DNA of 64,000 bases from Streptococcus ovis DSM 16829 (GCF_000380125.1 NZ_KB904583.1:62001-126000); one strand, 5' to 3'. Counted from the first letter of the stretch, positions 39,380 through 49,122 are shown. A program made the numbers and translations. The notes: a model not told the origin generated them from the letters alone.

Positions 39380-40310
39380 GAGCTACTACCTGCTTGATTT
39401 CTTGATAAATTTGGTCATTTTCCTCTAGGCTATACGAATTGGCTCCGCTAGCTAGAGGATGACCACCACCATCATGACGTTTGGCAATCTCATTGATAAT
39501 CACAGTTTTACTCCTTAAACGAACGCGGTAAGTCCCATCTACCTGTTCTACAAAAATGGCCCATGATTGTACCACATCAATTTTTCCTGGGGCTCCTACA
39601 ATAGCAGCTGTTTCTGCATCTGTCACTTCAAAACGATTGAGCACTTCCTTGGTCAGAGTGACGCGAGCAGCCCCATTTTCATCTACTTCTAAATGGTCAA
39701 AGACATAACCTTGCAACTTGGCAACCTTAAAGGAAAAGCTGTCCATTTCCCGTGAAATGGCTGCAAAATCAAAGTCAAATTCGCGCAATTTAGCTGCAAT
39801 CTCCATGGTTTTACTGGTTGTTGCTGAATAAAGGAACCGCCCTGTATCTCCCACAATACCTGTGTATAAAAGACGAGCTGCTTCATCAGAAATCGTCAGA
39901 CCTGTCGCTAGGGCTAATTCTGTGACGATTTCACTGGCACTGGAAGCCTGTGTATCTACATAAACAATGTCTCCATAGACATCTTCATTAGGATGATGGT
40001 CAATTTTGATTAAAAAATATCCCTTATCATAGCGTTCATCATCAATCCGAGGGCGATTGGCCGTATCGGTCACAATGACCAAGGCTCCCTCATAATCACT
40101 GTCTGCCACCGCATCCATCTCCGTCATCCAGGCAAGAGTCGGTTCATCCACTCCTGTCGCTAGTATTTGCTTATCTGGAAAATTGTGACGAAGCAAGGCA
40201 CGAAGGCCTGCCTGACTGCCAATCGCATCGGGGTCGGGACGCTGGTGCCGATGGATAATAATCGTATCATAGGCCTTGATTTTTTCTAAAATTTCTTGAA
40301 AGATAGCCAT
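39366..40310 (-). CDS. DHH/DHHA1 phosphoesterase, Pde2/NrnA-like
   Basis: A 314-residue DHH-family phosphodiesterase without membrane segments. IIIHRHQRPDPDAIGSQ near residue 17 is the manganese-binding motif, IKIDHHPNEDVYGD near 103 the DHH motif, and RHDGGGHPLASGANS near 285 the DHHA1 motif. The relative in S. pneumoniae, next to flavodoxin and rpmE genes, is Pde2, which degrades pApA and c-di-AMP. The same activity is likely here; NrnA-type nanoRNase or pAp phosphatase activity is also possible. Confidence 0.88.
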   Translation of the reverse strand: MAIFQEILEKIKAYDTIIIHRHQRPDPDAIGSQAGLRALLRHNFPDKQILATGVDEPTLAWMTEMDAVADSDYEGALVIVTDTANRPRIDDERYDKGYFLIKIDHHPNEDVYGDIVYVDTQASSASEIVTELALATGLTISDEAARLLYTGIVGDTGRFLYSATTSKTMEIAAKLREFDFDFAAISREMDSFSFKVAKLQGYVFDHLEVDENGAARVTLTKEVLNRFEVTDAETAAIVGAPGKIDVVQSWAIFVEQVDGTYRVRLRSKTVIINEIAKRHDGGGHPLASGANSYSLEENDQIYQEIKQVVAHASK

Positions 40311-40354
40311 TTTTTCTCCCTTTGACGTGCATTTTTATCTCTTATTATACCATG

Positions 40355-40381
40355 AAAAACCAATCCTGTTGTGAGGATTGG
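40355..40381 (-). terminator. terminator after the GST gene
   Basis: CCAATCCT and AGGATTGG arms with a 6-base loop, followed by TTTTTC on the minus strand. Confidence 0.8.
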
Positions 40382-40388
40382 CTGACGA

Positions 40389-41180
40389 CTATGAAATCGA
40401 TTGGTATTCTACAGCTAGAGCTGCCTGAACTGCAGGCCGTTGAGCAATTTTCTCTGTCCATTTCTGTAAGTGCTTGTACTCTTGGACATTCAAAAATTCA
40501 CCTGCACGGGTCCATAACTTGTCCTGTGCTAGTTGTCCATACCAAGCCCAAATGGCCATATCAGCGATGCTGTATTCATTGCCTGCAATGTAGTCTTTAT
40601 TCGCCAGCTCCTTATCTAGAAGGTCTAACTGGCGCTTGGCTTCCATAGCAAAGCGGTTAATCGGATATTCCAATTTTTCAGGAGCGTAGTGGAAGAAATG
40701 TCCAAATCCACCACCTAAGAAAGGAGCTGCTCCTGTTGACCAAAAGAGCCAGTTGAGAACTTCATTTCGCCCAGCTGCATCTTTTGGAATAAAGGCATCA
40801 AATTTCTCAGCCAGGTAAAGAAGAATATTCGCTGACTCAAAAACGCGAACTGGATTTTCACCTGATTGGTCCAAGAGAGCAGGAATTTTTGAATTAGGAT
40901 TGAGCGCAACAAAATCAGACCCGAACTGCTCCCCATCACTGATGGAAATTTGATAGAGATCATAGTCTGCGTCTGGCAAACCTAAAGCCTGCAACTCCTC
41001 CAACATTATCGTCACTTTGACGCCATTTGGTGTCCCAAGAGAATACAACTGAAACGGCATCTCTCCAAGTGGTAATGTCTGCTCAAAACGAGCACCTGCT
41101 GTCGGTTGATTCAAGTTTCCCCAAGCACCACCCATGCTAGCTGGCTTCTCCCACACAGTGGGAATTTGATAGTCTGTCAT
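40389..41180 (-). CDS. yghU: glutathione S-transferase, YghU-like
   Basis: A 263-residue GST of the Nu/YghU class. The N-terminal extension MTDYQIPTVWEKPASMGG precedes the thioredoxin fold (about 45-130, with LYSLGTPNGVKVTIMLEEL and SKIPAL near the GSH site) and an all-helical C-terminal domain with YSIADMAIW near 205. YghU proteins act as glutathione disulfide-bond reductases rather than typical transferases. Streptococci can take up glutathione, so a peroxide or disulfide detoxification role is plausible. The start at 41180 has AGGAGAAT upstream; a longer frame is not needed. Confidence 0.88.
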   Translation of the reverse strand: MTDYQIPTVWEKPASMGGAWGNLNQPTAGARFEQTLPLGEMPFQLYSLGTPNGVKVTIMLEELQALGLPDADYDLYQISISDGEQFGSDFVALNPNSKIPALLDQSGENPVRVFESANILLYLAEKFDAFIPKDAAGRNEVLNWLFWSTGAAPFLGGGFGHFFHYAPEKLEYPINRFAMEAKRQLDLLDKELANKDYIAGNEYSIADMAIWAWYGQLAQDKLWTRAGEFLNVQEYKHLQKWTEKIAQRPAVQAALAVEYQSIS

Positions 41181-41313
41181 CCTATTCTCCTTTTTCATTG
41201 TTTCATGACACCATCCTAGCAAATTTTTTACGAGAATTCAAAAAAACGCTACGCGTAAAGCCAATCATTTTCAACCAAATTAAATATTTTATCTGCCCAT
41301 TTCCTAAAAAATG

Positions 41314-41322
41314 TGCTAGAAT
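41314..41322 (+). promoter_or_regulatory. extended -10 promoter of flavodoxin gene
   Basis: TGCTAGAAT, 26 bases before the flavodoxin ATG; no clear -35. Confidence 0.5.
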
Positions 41323-41348
41323 ATTAGTAATTATATTTGGAGGACCCT

Positions 41349-41804
41349 ATGGCTTTAGCAAAAATTGTCTATGCTAGTATGACTGGCAATACAGAAGAAA
41401 TTGCAGATATTGTCGCAAGTAAACTAGAAGAACTTGGTTTGGAAGTACACAACGATGAGTGTACAACTGTTGAAACTGAAGAAATTTTAGAGGCAGATAT
41501 TATTATCGTAGCAACCTATACTTACTCCTATGGAGGAGATGGTGAATTACCAGACGAAATTGTAGACTTCTACACAGATTTAGCGGACTTAGACTTGACT
41601 GGTAAAATCTACGGTGTCTGTGGTTCAGGCGATACCTTCTATGATGACTTCTGTAAATCCGTTGATGACTTCGATATCATGTTAGCTTCTCGCGGTGCGA
41701 CTAAAGGAGCTGAGAGTGTCAAGGTTGACTTGGCGGCTGAAGATGAAGACATTGAACACCTTGAAACATTCGCAACTGAATTAGTTGCTGCACTTAATAA
41801 GTAA
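41349..41804 (+). CDS. flavodoxin
   Basis: A 151-residue short-chain flavodoxin. ASMTGNTEEIADIVA near residue 10 is the FMN phosphate loop, ATYTYSYGGDGELPDE near 57 and GSGDTFYDDFC near 92 the isoalloxazine loops. It is a soluble low-potential electron carrier. The ATG at 41349 follows GGAGGACCCT; a TTG four codons earlier is unlikely. The gene is monocistronic, with its own terminator, and lies opposite the GST gene. Confidence 0.95.
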   Translation: MALAKIVYASMTGNTEEIADIVASKLEELGLEVHNDECTTVETEEILEADIIIVATYTYSYGGDGELPDEIVDFYTDLADLDLTGKIYGVCGSGDTFYDDFCKSVDDFDIMLASRGATKGAESVKVDLAAEDEDIEHLETFATELVAALNK

Positions 41805-41808
41805 AAGG

Positions 41809-41831
41809 GTTGGAATTTTTCCAACTTTTTT
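41809..41831 (+). terminator. terminator after flavodoxin
   Basis: GTTGGAA and TTCCAAC arms followed by TTTTTT. Confidence 0.85.
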
Positions 41832-41833
41832 AC

Positions 41834-41861
41834 TTGTCAAATTTTTTTAAAGTGTTATAAT
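41834..41861 (+). promoter_or_regulatory. promoter of rpsN2
   Basis: TTGTCA (41834-41839), 16-base spacer, perfect TATAAT (41856-41861). The last T of the -10 is the first base of the AdcR-type palindrome. Confidence 0.8.
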
Positions 41862-41872
41862 TAACTAGTTAA
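41861..41872 (+). promoter_or_regulatory. AdcR-type zinc operator
   Basis: TTAACTAGTTAA, a perfect 12-base palindrome that exactly matches the streptococcal AdcR motif TTAAC-YR-GTTAA. Overlapping the -10 and start region, it should repress rpsN2 when zinc is plentiful. Confidence 0.85.
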
Positions 41873-41896
41873 GTTTTTTTGAAAAAAGGAGAAATT

Positions 41897-42166
41897 ATGG
41901 CTAAAAAATCTAAAATGGCTAAATACCACCGACAATTGGAGCTCATCGAACGTTATGCGGATTTACGGCGTGAACTGAAAGAAGCAGGCGATTATGAAGC
42001 CTTGAGAAAATTACCTCGCGATTCCAATCCCAATCGCTTAAAAAATCGTGATCGAATTGATGGACGTCCCCATGCTTATATGAGAAAATTTGGACTCAGT
42101 CGGATTAATTTTAGAAATCTCGCCCACAAAGGTGAATTGCCTGGTGTGAAAAAAGCTAGTTGGTAA
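41897..42166 (+). CDS. rpsN: 30S ribosomal protein S14, zinc-free alternative form
   Basis: An 89-residue S14 of the C-minus type: [16 protein letters not shown] at the start, [21 protein letters not shown] in the middle and [19 protein letters not shown] at the end, with no CxxC zinc ribbon. The zinc-binding 61-residue S14 is normally encoded in the main ribosomal operon, so this is the paralogue used in zinc shortage. The AdcR-type box upstream supports that. AAGGAG precedes the ATG at 41897. A strong terminator follows immediately. Confidence 0.95.
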   Translation: MAKKSKMAKYHRQLELIERYADLRRELKEAGDYEALRKLPRDSNPNRLKNRDRIDGRPHAYMRKFGLSRINFRNLAHKGELPGVKKASW

Positions 42167-42192
42167 GAGAGTGGTTTTCCACTCTCTTTTTT
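42167..42192 (+). terminator. terminator after rpsN2
   Basis: GAGAGTGG-TTTT-CCACTCTC followed by TTTTTT, starting right after the stop codon. Confidence 0.9.
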
Positions 42193-42223
42193 GGTATACT
42201 GGAGGCACACCTAGGAGGACCAT

Positions 42224-42508
42224 ATGAAGTTAGATTTAACACAGATTCGTCAAAATATTGACGCCATTGATAAGGAATTGGTTGCTTTACTGGAACAAAG
42301 AATGTCGCTTGTTCATCAAGTTGCCGCTTATAAAAAAGAAACAGGCCAACCTGTTCTGGATAGCGGACGAGAAAAAGCTGTACTTGAACAGGTAGCAACT
42401 CTTGTAGAAAACAAGAACTATACGGATTCAATCTGCGCTACATTCCGTGATATCATGGCTCATTCTCGCGCATATCAATCTCAAACGTTAGGTCAGACAG
42501 ATGACTAG
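42224..42508 (+). CDS. chorismate mutase, AroQ type
   Basis: A 94-residue all-helical chorismate mutase. RQNIDAIDKELVALLEQRMSL contains the active-site arginine and glutamate pattern in helix 1, and KKETGQPVLDSGREKAVLEQV carries the lysine and arginine of the loop and helix 2. It converts chorismate to prephenate for phenylalanine and tyrosine. AGGAGG lies 5 bases before the ATG, and a TATACT -10 overlaps the end of the rpsN2 terminator. It overlaps the ClC gene by 8 bases, a pairing seen in streptococci. Confidence 0.92.
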   Translation: MKLDLTQIRQNIDAIDKELVALLEQRMSLVHQVAAYKKETGQPVLDSGREKAVLEQVATLVENKNYTDSICATFRDIMAHSRAYQSQTLGQTDD

Positions 42509-43691
42509 GAATAGGCCAATCTATAGCAAGTTCCTACTACCAGCACTTCTCATCGGTCTGCTTTCTGGAATCGTGGATACCGTATTTGGCCAAGTCCTAT
42601 TACTTGTGGGAGATATTCGTCAGCATGCATTTTTCTACCTAGTTCCGTTTTTAGGACCAGTGGGTCTTCTTATCCTCTTCCTTTATCAAAAATGGGGAAA
42701 AAATTCCCAAAAAGGAATGACATTGGTCTTTGAAGTCGGACATGGGAGTACAGAATCAATTCCCAAACGACTCATCCCTCTTGTGATGAGCACGACTTGG
42801 TTGACTCATCTTTTTGGTGGTTCGGCTGGACGCGAAGGTGTAGCAGTTCAATTAGGAGCTACGATTGCTCATCAATTTACAGCCTATTTTCCTAAAAAAG
42901 AAGAAAGGAATCTACTCCTTCTCATTGGTATGGCAGCGGGTTTTGCAGGCCTTTTTCAAACTCCTCTAGCAGCTAGCTTTTTTGCAATCGAGGTATTAGT
43001 GGTAGGCCACTATTCATGGGCTGCACTGGCTCCAGCTCTGGTTGCTTCCATTACAGCTAGTACTACTTCTCATCTATTGGGGTTAGAAAAATTCCAGTAT
43101 GTGCTACAAGACAATATCTCACTTTCTCCCTTGCTGATTGGTAAGCTAGTGCTATTGGGCGTGACCTTTGCTGCTGTCGGTAATTTATTCGCCTTTCTAT
43201 TAACAAATACAAAACTCCTCTTTGCAAAAAAAATCCCCAATCCCTACCAGCGCATCATCCTGATTGGTTTAGGAATTTCCATGATTATGATGCTTTTCCA
43301 CCAAGGGCGCTATGCAGGCTTGGGAACAAATTTGATTGAGGCCAGTTTCGATGGGCAAACCATCTATCTCTATGATTGGTTTGCAAAACTTCTCTTAACC
43401 GTACTAACGCTTTCTGTTGGTTTTCAAGGTGGTGAAGTCACTCCTCTCTTTGCAATGGGCGCAAGCGCAGGAGTCGTTTTGGCAGGTGTATTGGGACTCC
43501 CTTTTGCCTTTGCGGCCGCTCTCGGCTACATTGCTGTTTTTGGCGCCGCAACCAATACATTACTAGCACCAGTTTTTATTGGCATTGAAGTGTTCGGTTG
43601 GCAATACACTCCTGCCTATCTTCTCGTGGTTGCTGTTGCCTACTTTCTCAATCGGCGATACAGTATCTACAGCGCTCAAAAAGGACTGTAA
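42501..43691 (+). CDS. ClC-family chloride channel/transporter
   Basis: A 396-residue membrane protein with about ten to eleven helices. GSAGREGVAVQLGATIA near residue 108 is the ClC GREGP-like anion motif (here GREGV), and GFQGGEVTPLFAMGASAG near 308 the second, conserved motif. The usual S-x-G-P selectivity motif is not clear. There is no CBS domain. Family members exchange chloride or fluoride for protons. It is co-translated with the chorismate mutase and followed by a strong terminator. Fluoride export is one possibility, since short CBS-less ClCs often do this. Confidence 0.88.
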   Translation: MTRNRPIYSKFLLPALLIGLLSGIVDTVFGQVLLLVGDIRQHAFFYLVPFLGPVGLLILFLYQKWGKNSQKGMTLVFEVGHGSTESIPKRLIPLVMSTTWLTHLFGGSAGREGVAVQLGATIAHQFTAYFPKKEERNLLLLIGMAAGFAGLFQTPLAASFFAIEVLVVGHYSWAALAPALVASITASTTSHLLGLEKFQYVLQDNISLSPLLIGKLVLLGVTFAAVGNLFAFLLTNTKLLFAKKIPNPYQRIILIGLGISMIMMLFHQGRYAGLGTNLIEASFDGQTIYLYDWFAKLLLTVLTLSVGFQGGEVTPLFAMGASAGVVLAGVLGLPFAFAAALGYIAVFGAATNTLLAPVFIGIEVFGWQYTPAYLLVVAVAYFLNRRYSIYSAQKGL

Positions 43692-43725
43692 CTAACCTTG
43701 CCTTGTAGTAAATCTATACCATTTT

Positions 43726-43765
43726 AAAAAAGAGCTGTGATTCTAACAATCTCAGCTCTTTTTTT
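43726..43765 (+). terminator. terminator after ClC gene
   Basis: AAAAAAGAGCTG and CAGCTCTTTTTT arms with imperfect inner pairing and a T run; it can work in both directions. Confidence 0.85.
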
Positions 43766-43796
43766 GCTATCAATGGTATCTACACATTCTTGTCGA

Positions 43797-44039
43797 TTAT
43801 TTTTTATCAAAAAAGAAGGACACCACTGCAATCACAATCACTGCTCCCACAATAGATGGAACCAATGCCATCCCTGCTAACGAAGGACCCCAGTTTCCCA
43901 AGAGGGCTTGTCCAACAGAAGAACCTACTAAACCTGCCAAAATATTGGTAAAGCAGCCCATTGATTCACTTTTTCCTGTGACACCTCCGGCAACCATACC
44001 AATCAAGGCACCGACAATCGCTGACCATAACAATCCCAT
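43797..44039 (-). CDS. GlsB/YeaQ/YmgE-family membrane protein
   Basis: An 80-residue glycine-rich protein with three membrane segments; MGLLWSAIVGALIGMVAGGVTG and NILAGLVGSSVGQALLG are typical of the transglycosylase-associated (GlsB) family. Members are stress-induced, often with Asp23/Gls24 proteins. No Gls24 gene is close by. GGAG precedes the ATG. Confidence 0.85.
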   Translation of the reverse strand: MGLLWSAIVGALIGMVAGGVTGKSESMGCFTNILAGLVGSSVGQALLGNWGPSLAGMALVPSIVGAVIVIAVVSFFFDKK

Positions 44040-44122
44040 ATCTTTTCTCCTTTCATTTATTTCTCTGACTTTATCCTATCATATTTTCATAAAAATCTCT
44101 CAAGAAAACTCCTATATATTCG

Positions 44123-45229
44123 CTAAATTTCCTCTATCCAAGCTGAAATCGAGCCACCAGCTACTGGAAATTCTGCCCAACCATCTGTTCCAATGATGAC
44201 TTTTTCTGGGCAATTGGCCAAATAATCAATGAAGGTTTTTCCTTGGTGCAAGAGACCAATTTCCATCCGTTTCCACCCAGTATCCCCATTTGACATGACC
44301 ACTGCCATTGGATGTGGGTGGTCCTCATCCCCTAGTAATGTCCAGCCAATACAGTTAGGATGATCAAAATAATCCACTTGCAAACCATAGGTGTATGTCT
44401 GTCGTAGAACAGTTAATTTATCCAACACATCCTTGAAAGCCATCTGCGCAAATTCTCCTGAAATGCCATAATAATCTCCGTAAAAAATACATGGTGTCCC
44501 TTCTTGACGTAAAAGGATTAGACCATAGGCGAGCAGTTTAAACCATTCTTCCACAGTCGATTGGAGTGCCTGTCCCCGTTGGGAATCGTGGTTGTCTACA
44601 AATGTTACAGCGTAAGCCGGATTTTCCTGCACCAAGGTACCTTCTAAAATGGAAGCTAGATTAAAATCACGTCCCTTCTGCCCAGCCTTTATTATCTCCC
44701 AAGATTAGGTAGATACCTGTTTCATTGTGACTGGCATCGTAATCAACACCTGTAAAATGATACCAATGCCATTGAAAATCATTGTAGACACCGGCACGTC
44801 CTGGAAATTGGAAACCAGTCCACCCTTCTATTTCATATGGCTCTGAAATCGGTTCTTGCCGATTAGCTGGATTCATCTTGAGGACTGAAAAGCGTTCCTT
44901 GTGGTCACCATTGGCCTTGTGATTCAGTACAATATCTGCAATGGGCATGATACCAGCCGTTTTTAAGGCCTGGATAGCAGCTAAATAATCATCTTTTGTA
45001 CCGTACTTGGTTCGAATCGTTCCGTTCTGATCAAACTCTCCCAAGTCAAACAAATCATAGACGCCATACCCGACATCAGAAACTCCAGTAGCCTTAAAAG
45101 CTGGAGGCAGCCGACTTTCGTAATCCCTAATTGTTGCAATTGAGAAACCTCTTCCTTCAAGTGTCGCCAATGCTTCCCATCACTCGGTAAATACCATTCA
45201 AAATACTGCATCATCGTTTCATGACTCAT
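44123..45229 (-). pseudogene. amyA: cytoplasmic alpha-amylase (GH13), broken
   Basis: The remains of an about 480-residue alpha-amylase, now 369 codons long in three pieces. Piece 1 starts at ATG 45229 (MSHETMMQYFEWYLP). Near 45112 one base is missing in what should read AAAGTCTGG, which shifts the frame. Piece 2 (to 44667) keeps IADIVLNHK (region I) and ends at LILGDNKGW. There about 115 residues are deleted, including the regions with the catalytic nucleophile (usually FRLDAVKH) and acid/base (GEFW-like). Piece 3, in another frame, resumes near 44680 with FNLASILEGT and keeps FVDNHDSQRG (region IV). No active enzyme can be made. Confidence 0.92.
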
Positions 45230-45273
45230 ATGTTTTCTCCAGACATCTATGGTTTATCTGTTTATTATACCAT

Positions 45274-45300
45274 AAAAAAGCTGGACATCCGTCCAGCCTT
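45274..45300 (-). terminator. terminator after tgt
   Basis: GGCTGGAC-GGAT-GTCCAGC followed by TTTTTTATGG on the minus strand. Confidence 0.85.
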
Positions 45301-45303
45301 CTT

Positions 45304-46488
<1,185 letters not shown>

Positions 46489-46608
46489 TCAGCCTTACTA
46501 GTGTATCAAAAAAAGAACACTCTGTCATCTGCTATGATACATTTACCCACCATTCTCTTGAGTTTTATATTTTAAGGTTTTATGCTAAAATGAAGAACGG
46601 AGGTTTTT

Positions 46609-47448
46609 ATGTTTTCAATTAGCCAAATTCGTGCTCAGGCACGGCAAACAATTAGCAATACTCAAGGAATGTTTCTCTTGCCATTTATACCAGTCGCCAT
46701 CGGAGTCCTTGTGAATGTCCTGAGTTCAATGGGACAAGACAGTAGCTATTTATTGAATCTCACAAGCGACAGTGCAGCCTTAGCTCATTATGCGATTAGT
46801 TCACTTTCCTTTTCATTGCTCTATGGACTCTTGATGAGCCTTCTTTCCTTGTCTGTCGCCCATACTATTTTTCAGATAGTCCGCCACAAAAAAGAAAAGA
46901 CTTCCTCTAAAGATGCTTTTGCTATTTTTAATTCTCCTCATTTTGGAAAAACACTACGAACTTTTTTACTAAAAGAACTTTTCTTATTCCTTTGGGGAAT
47001 ACTGGCCTTTCTAGGTCTCGTCCTTTTTCTGACGGCTTTTGTCCTCTCGGTGTCTTATACCATTGCCATTGGGAATACCAATCCAGAAGCGATTCCACAA
47101 GAAGTCCTCGCTATCATTGGGATTGGTACGATTTTAGGATTGGTGATGATGATAGCTGGACTTGCCCTTTATATTCCACAAGTTTATGCCTACTCCCAGG
47201 TCTATTACCTTCTGTTTGAACAGCTTGAGAATGAAACATACTCTGGTGCTCTTGCCATTATCAAACAAAGTCGACAACTGATGAAGGGCTACAAATGGAC
47301 ACGATGTACATTGGACTTGAGTTTCATTGGTTGGTTCTTCCTAGCAGCCATTAGTTTTGGTATTGTCAATATCTATGTGATGCCGTACTATTATGCATCA
47401 GAAGTTCATTTCTACCAAGCATTAAAAGCAACGAAAAACCCACTGTAA
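46609..47448 (+). CDS. DUF975 family membrane protein
   Basis: A 279-residue protein with about five to six membrane segments. The start MFSISQIRAQARQTI and the segments KTLRTFLLKELFLFLWG and ALKATKNPL fit the DUF975 family, common in streptococci. The function is unknown. GGAGG lies 4-8 bases before the ATG. It converges on the CPBP gene, and they share a bidirectional terminator. Confidence 0.85.
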   Translation: MFSISQIRAQARQTISNTQGMFLLPFIPVAIGVLVNVLSSMGQDSSYLLNLTSDSAALAHYAISSLSFSLLYGLLMSLLSLSVAHTIFQIVRHKKEKTSSKDAFAIFNSPHFGKTLRTFLLKELFLFLWGILAFLGLVLFLTAFVLSVSYTIAIGNTNPEAIPQEVLAIIGIGTILGLVMMIAGLALYIPQVYAYSQVYYLLFEQLENETYSGALAIIKQSRQLMKGYKWTRCTLDLSFIGWFFLAAISFGIVNIYVMPYYYASEVHFYQALKATKNPL

Positions 47449-47474
47449 ATCACTTCTATTAATAGATTTTATTC

Positions 47475-47518
47475 AAAAAACAGCACTCTATCCATCAACC
47501 GATAGAGTGCTGTTTTTT
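47475..47518. terminator. bidirectional terminator
   Basis: Perfect 18-base arms (AAAAAACAGCACTCTATC and complement) around an 8-base loop. The stop codon of the CPBP gene (47495-47497) lies in the loop. Confidence 0.95.
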
Positions 47519-48334
47519 CCACCATGCTAGTAATGAAAAGAATAAATAGGCTAGAATGGCCCAGATAGAGGCTTCCGCTCCGAAATCACCACCTGTTAGT
47601 AGTGGAGATCTAGAAGAAAGAACAAAATTGATCATCGCGACTGGATTGGCATGTTCTCCGATATGAAGCACATCTCCTACGAAAATACAATTCCAAATAC
47701 CATGCACTAGGGCACTACTCCAGATACTTCCTGTCTCCATCGTAATAAGTGAAAATAGTACGCCGACTAAAGTTCCTGCAATAAGAACTTGCACCATACT
47801 AAAGACGCCATCTGCTCCACCGATAATATGAAGGAAACCAAAGATACAAGAAGGTAACCACACGGCCAGTGCTCGATTGTACTGTTTTTCTAGTAAGGTA
47901 AAAAACATCCCTCGAAAAACCATCTCTTCTACAATTCCCACCGCAAGACCATAAAATAAGATGGTTTGAGCTATTATAATGCCTTGATTAGCTGGCCGTA
48001 CTTCTCCTATTTCAACATGTCCCCCAGTAAGATAAAGGGGCACTAGAACAAAAATCGGAAGAGTCACAGCTACAATACTCCAGAAGATGGGCAACTTGAC
48101 AGGTAAAATTCGTATATCTGCTAAGGAATAGGAGAGAATTTTCCGACTCAAGATAGAAAGACCTAATACAGTTAAACCAATATAAAGAACGGCTGATAGA
48201 ACAATTGCCAAGACTGAGGGCAAACCGATTGAAGTACTACTTTCTGCAAAGCTTATGGCAATAGTCTGTGCCAACCCAAGAATTACAATCGACAAAATGA
48301 TTCCGAGCGAAACTTTTTGAAGTGAACCTTTCAT
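47495..48334 (-). CDS. CPBP-family intramembrane protease-like protein
   Basis: A 279-residue membrane protein with eight or so hydrophobic segments. VGIVEEMVFRGMFF near residue 137 is the E-E-x-x-x-R motif, and CIFGFLHIIGG and ALVHGIWN supply the conserved histidines of the CPBP (CAAX protease/bacteriocin-processing) family. Members may process peptides or give bacteriocin self-immunity; no bacteriocin gene is seen nearby. It follows the CoA-binding protein gene by 11 bases. Confidence 0.88.
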   Translation of the reverse strand: MKGSLQKVSLGIILSIVILGLAQTIAISFAESSTSIGLPSVLAIVLSAVLYIGLTVLGLSILSRKILSYSLADIRILPVKLPIFWSIVAVTLPIFVLVPLYLTGGHVEIGEVRPANQGIIIAQTILFYGLAVGIVEEMVFRGMFFTLLEKQYNRALAVWLPSCIFGFLHIIGGADGVFSMVQVLIAGTLVGVLFSLITMETGSIWSSALVHGIWNCIFVGDVLHIGEHANPVAMINFVLSSRSPLLTGGDFGAEASIWAILAYLFFSLLAWWKKQHSIG

Positions 48335-48345
48335 TAGACTACTCC

Positions 48346-48786
48346 CTATTTTTCTTCCTCTAGCATTTCTAAATATTCAATCTTAATGCATTTATTCATG
48401 ACAATATGATTCCGACCTGCTTGGCGCAAGATTTCCTCTGCTTCTTGGCTTTCCAAACCTAATTGTGCCCAAAAGACATCTGCATTTGTTTCCAGAAAAT
48501 CACGCGCTACGTCTGGTAAAAATTCACTGCGACGAAAAATATCAACAATGTCAATATGGGTTGGAACATCTTGTAGTCGTGCATAGACTGTTTCACCGAG
48601 TATCTTCTCCCCAGCCAATTTTGGATTGACGGGAATGATGGTGTACCCAGCCTCTTGCATGATTTTTGAGACACCATAGGCTGCCGTTTCTTCACGGTTG
48701 GATAAGCCAACCACTGCAATGGTTTTGGCTTTTTTCAAGTAGTCAAAAATCACTTCCTGACTGGGATTTTGAAATGAATACGTCAT
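48346..48786 (-). CDS. CoA-binding domain protein (YccU-like)
   Basis: A 146-residue Rossmann-fold protein. IAVVGLSNREETAAYGVSKIM near residue 23 is the nucleotide-binding turn, and IIPVNP near 53, MNKCIKIEY at the end fit the CoA_binding_2/YccU family. The function is not known; binding of CoA or a related nucleotide is expected. It is followed closely by the CPBP gene. Confidence 0.88.
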   Translation of the reverse strand: MTYSFQNPSQEVIFDYLKKAKTIAVVGLSNREETAAYGVSKIMQEAGYTIIPVNPKLAGEKILGETVYARLQDVPTHIDIVDIFRRSEFLPDVARDFLETNADVFWAQLGLESQEAEEILRQAGRNHIVMNKCIKIEYLEMLEEEK

Positions 48787-49122
48787 CCTATTTTCTTCCT
48801 CCTAAGTATAAACTTTTCTCTAGTATAGCATATTTTATAGCATTTGATTTAAAATAAAAATAGTAGCAGATGATAAAAAAAGAGACGAAAACTCCCCAAA
48901 TTCACTTCACAAGCTCCTGTGTTTTTATGTGTCTTATAACTCTCACTGCTGAACGAGAATGAAATATGACATTTTCATTTTAGAACAGCCTTATTAATAA
49001 GGGTTATACGTTCCTATATAGAACAAAAAAAAACGAACAAGAGTGTTTTTCTGTCATACAGAATCTCAATCTCGTTCGTTTCTAAATAGGTCATTGTAAA
49101 CTTTTGTCCTAAATGATTTCTA
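48787..49122. other. intergenic region between polA and CoA-binding gene
   Basis: No gene seen in 336 bases. It holds three inverted structures: ATGAAA/TTTTCAT near 48959-48978, a perfect palindrome CCTTATTAATAAGG at 48989-49002, and GTTC-N7-GAAC at 49010-49024, before the polA terminator at 49025-49081. They may belong to a small dispersed repeat. Confidence 0.5.
49025..49081 (-). terminator. terminator after polA
   Basis: AAACGAAC and GTTCGTTT outer arms with imperfect inner pairing and a run of eight T on the minus strand. Confidence 0.75.
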
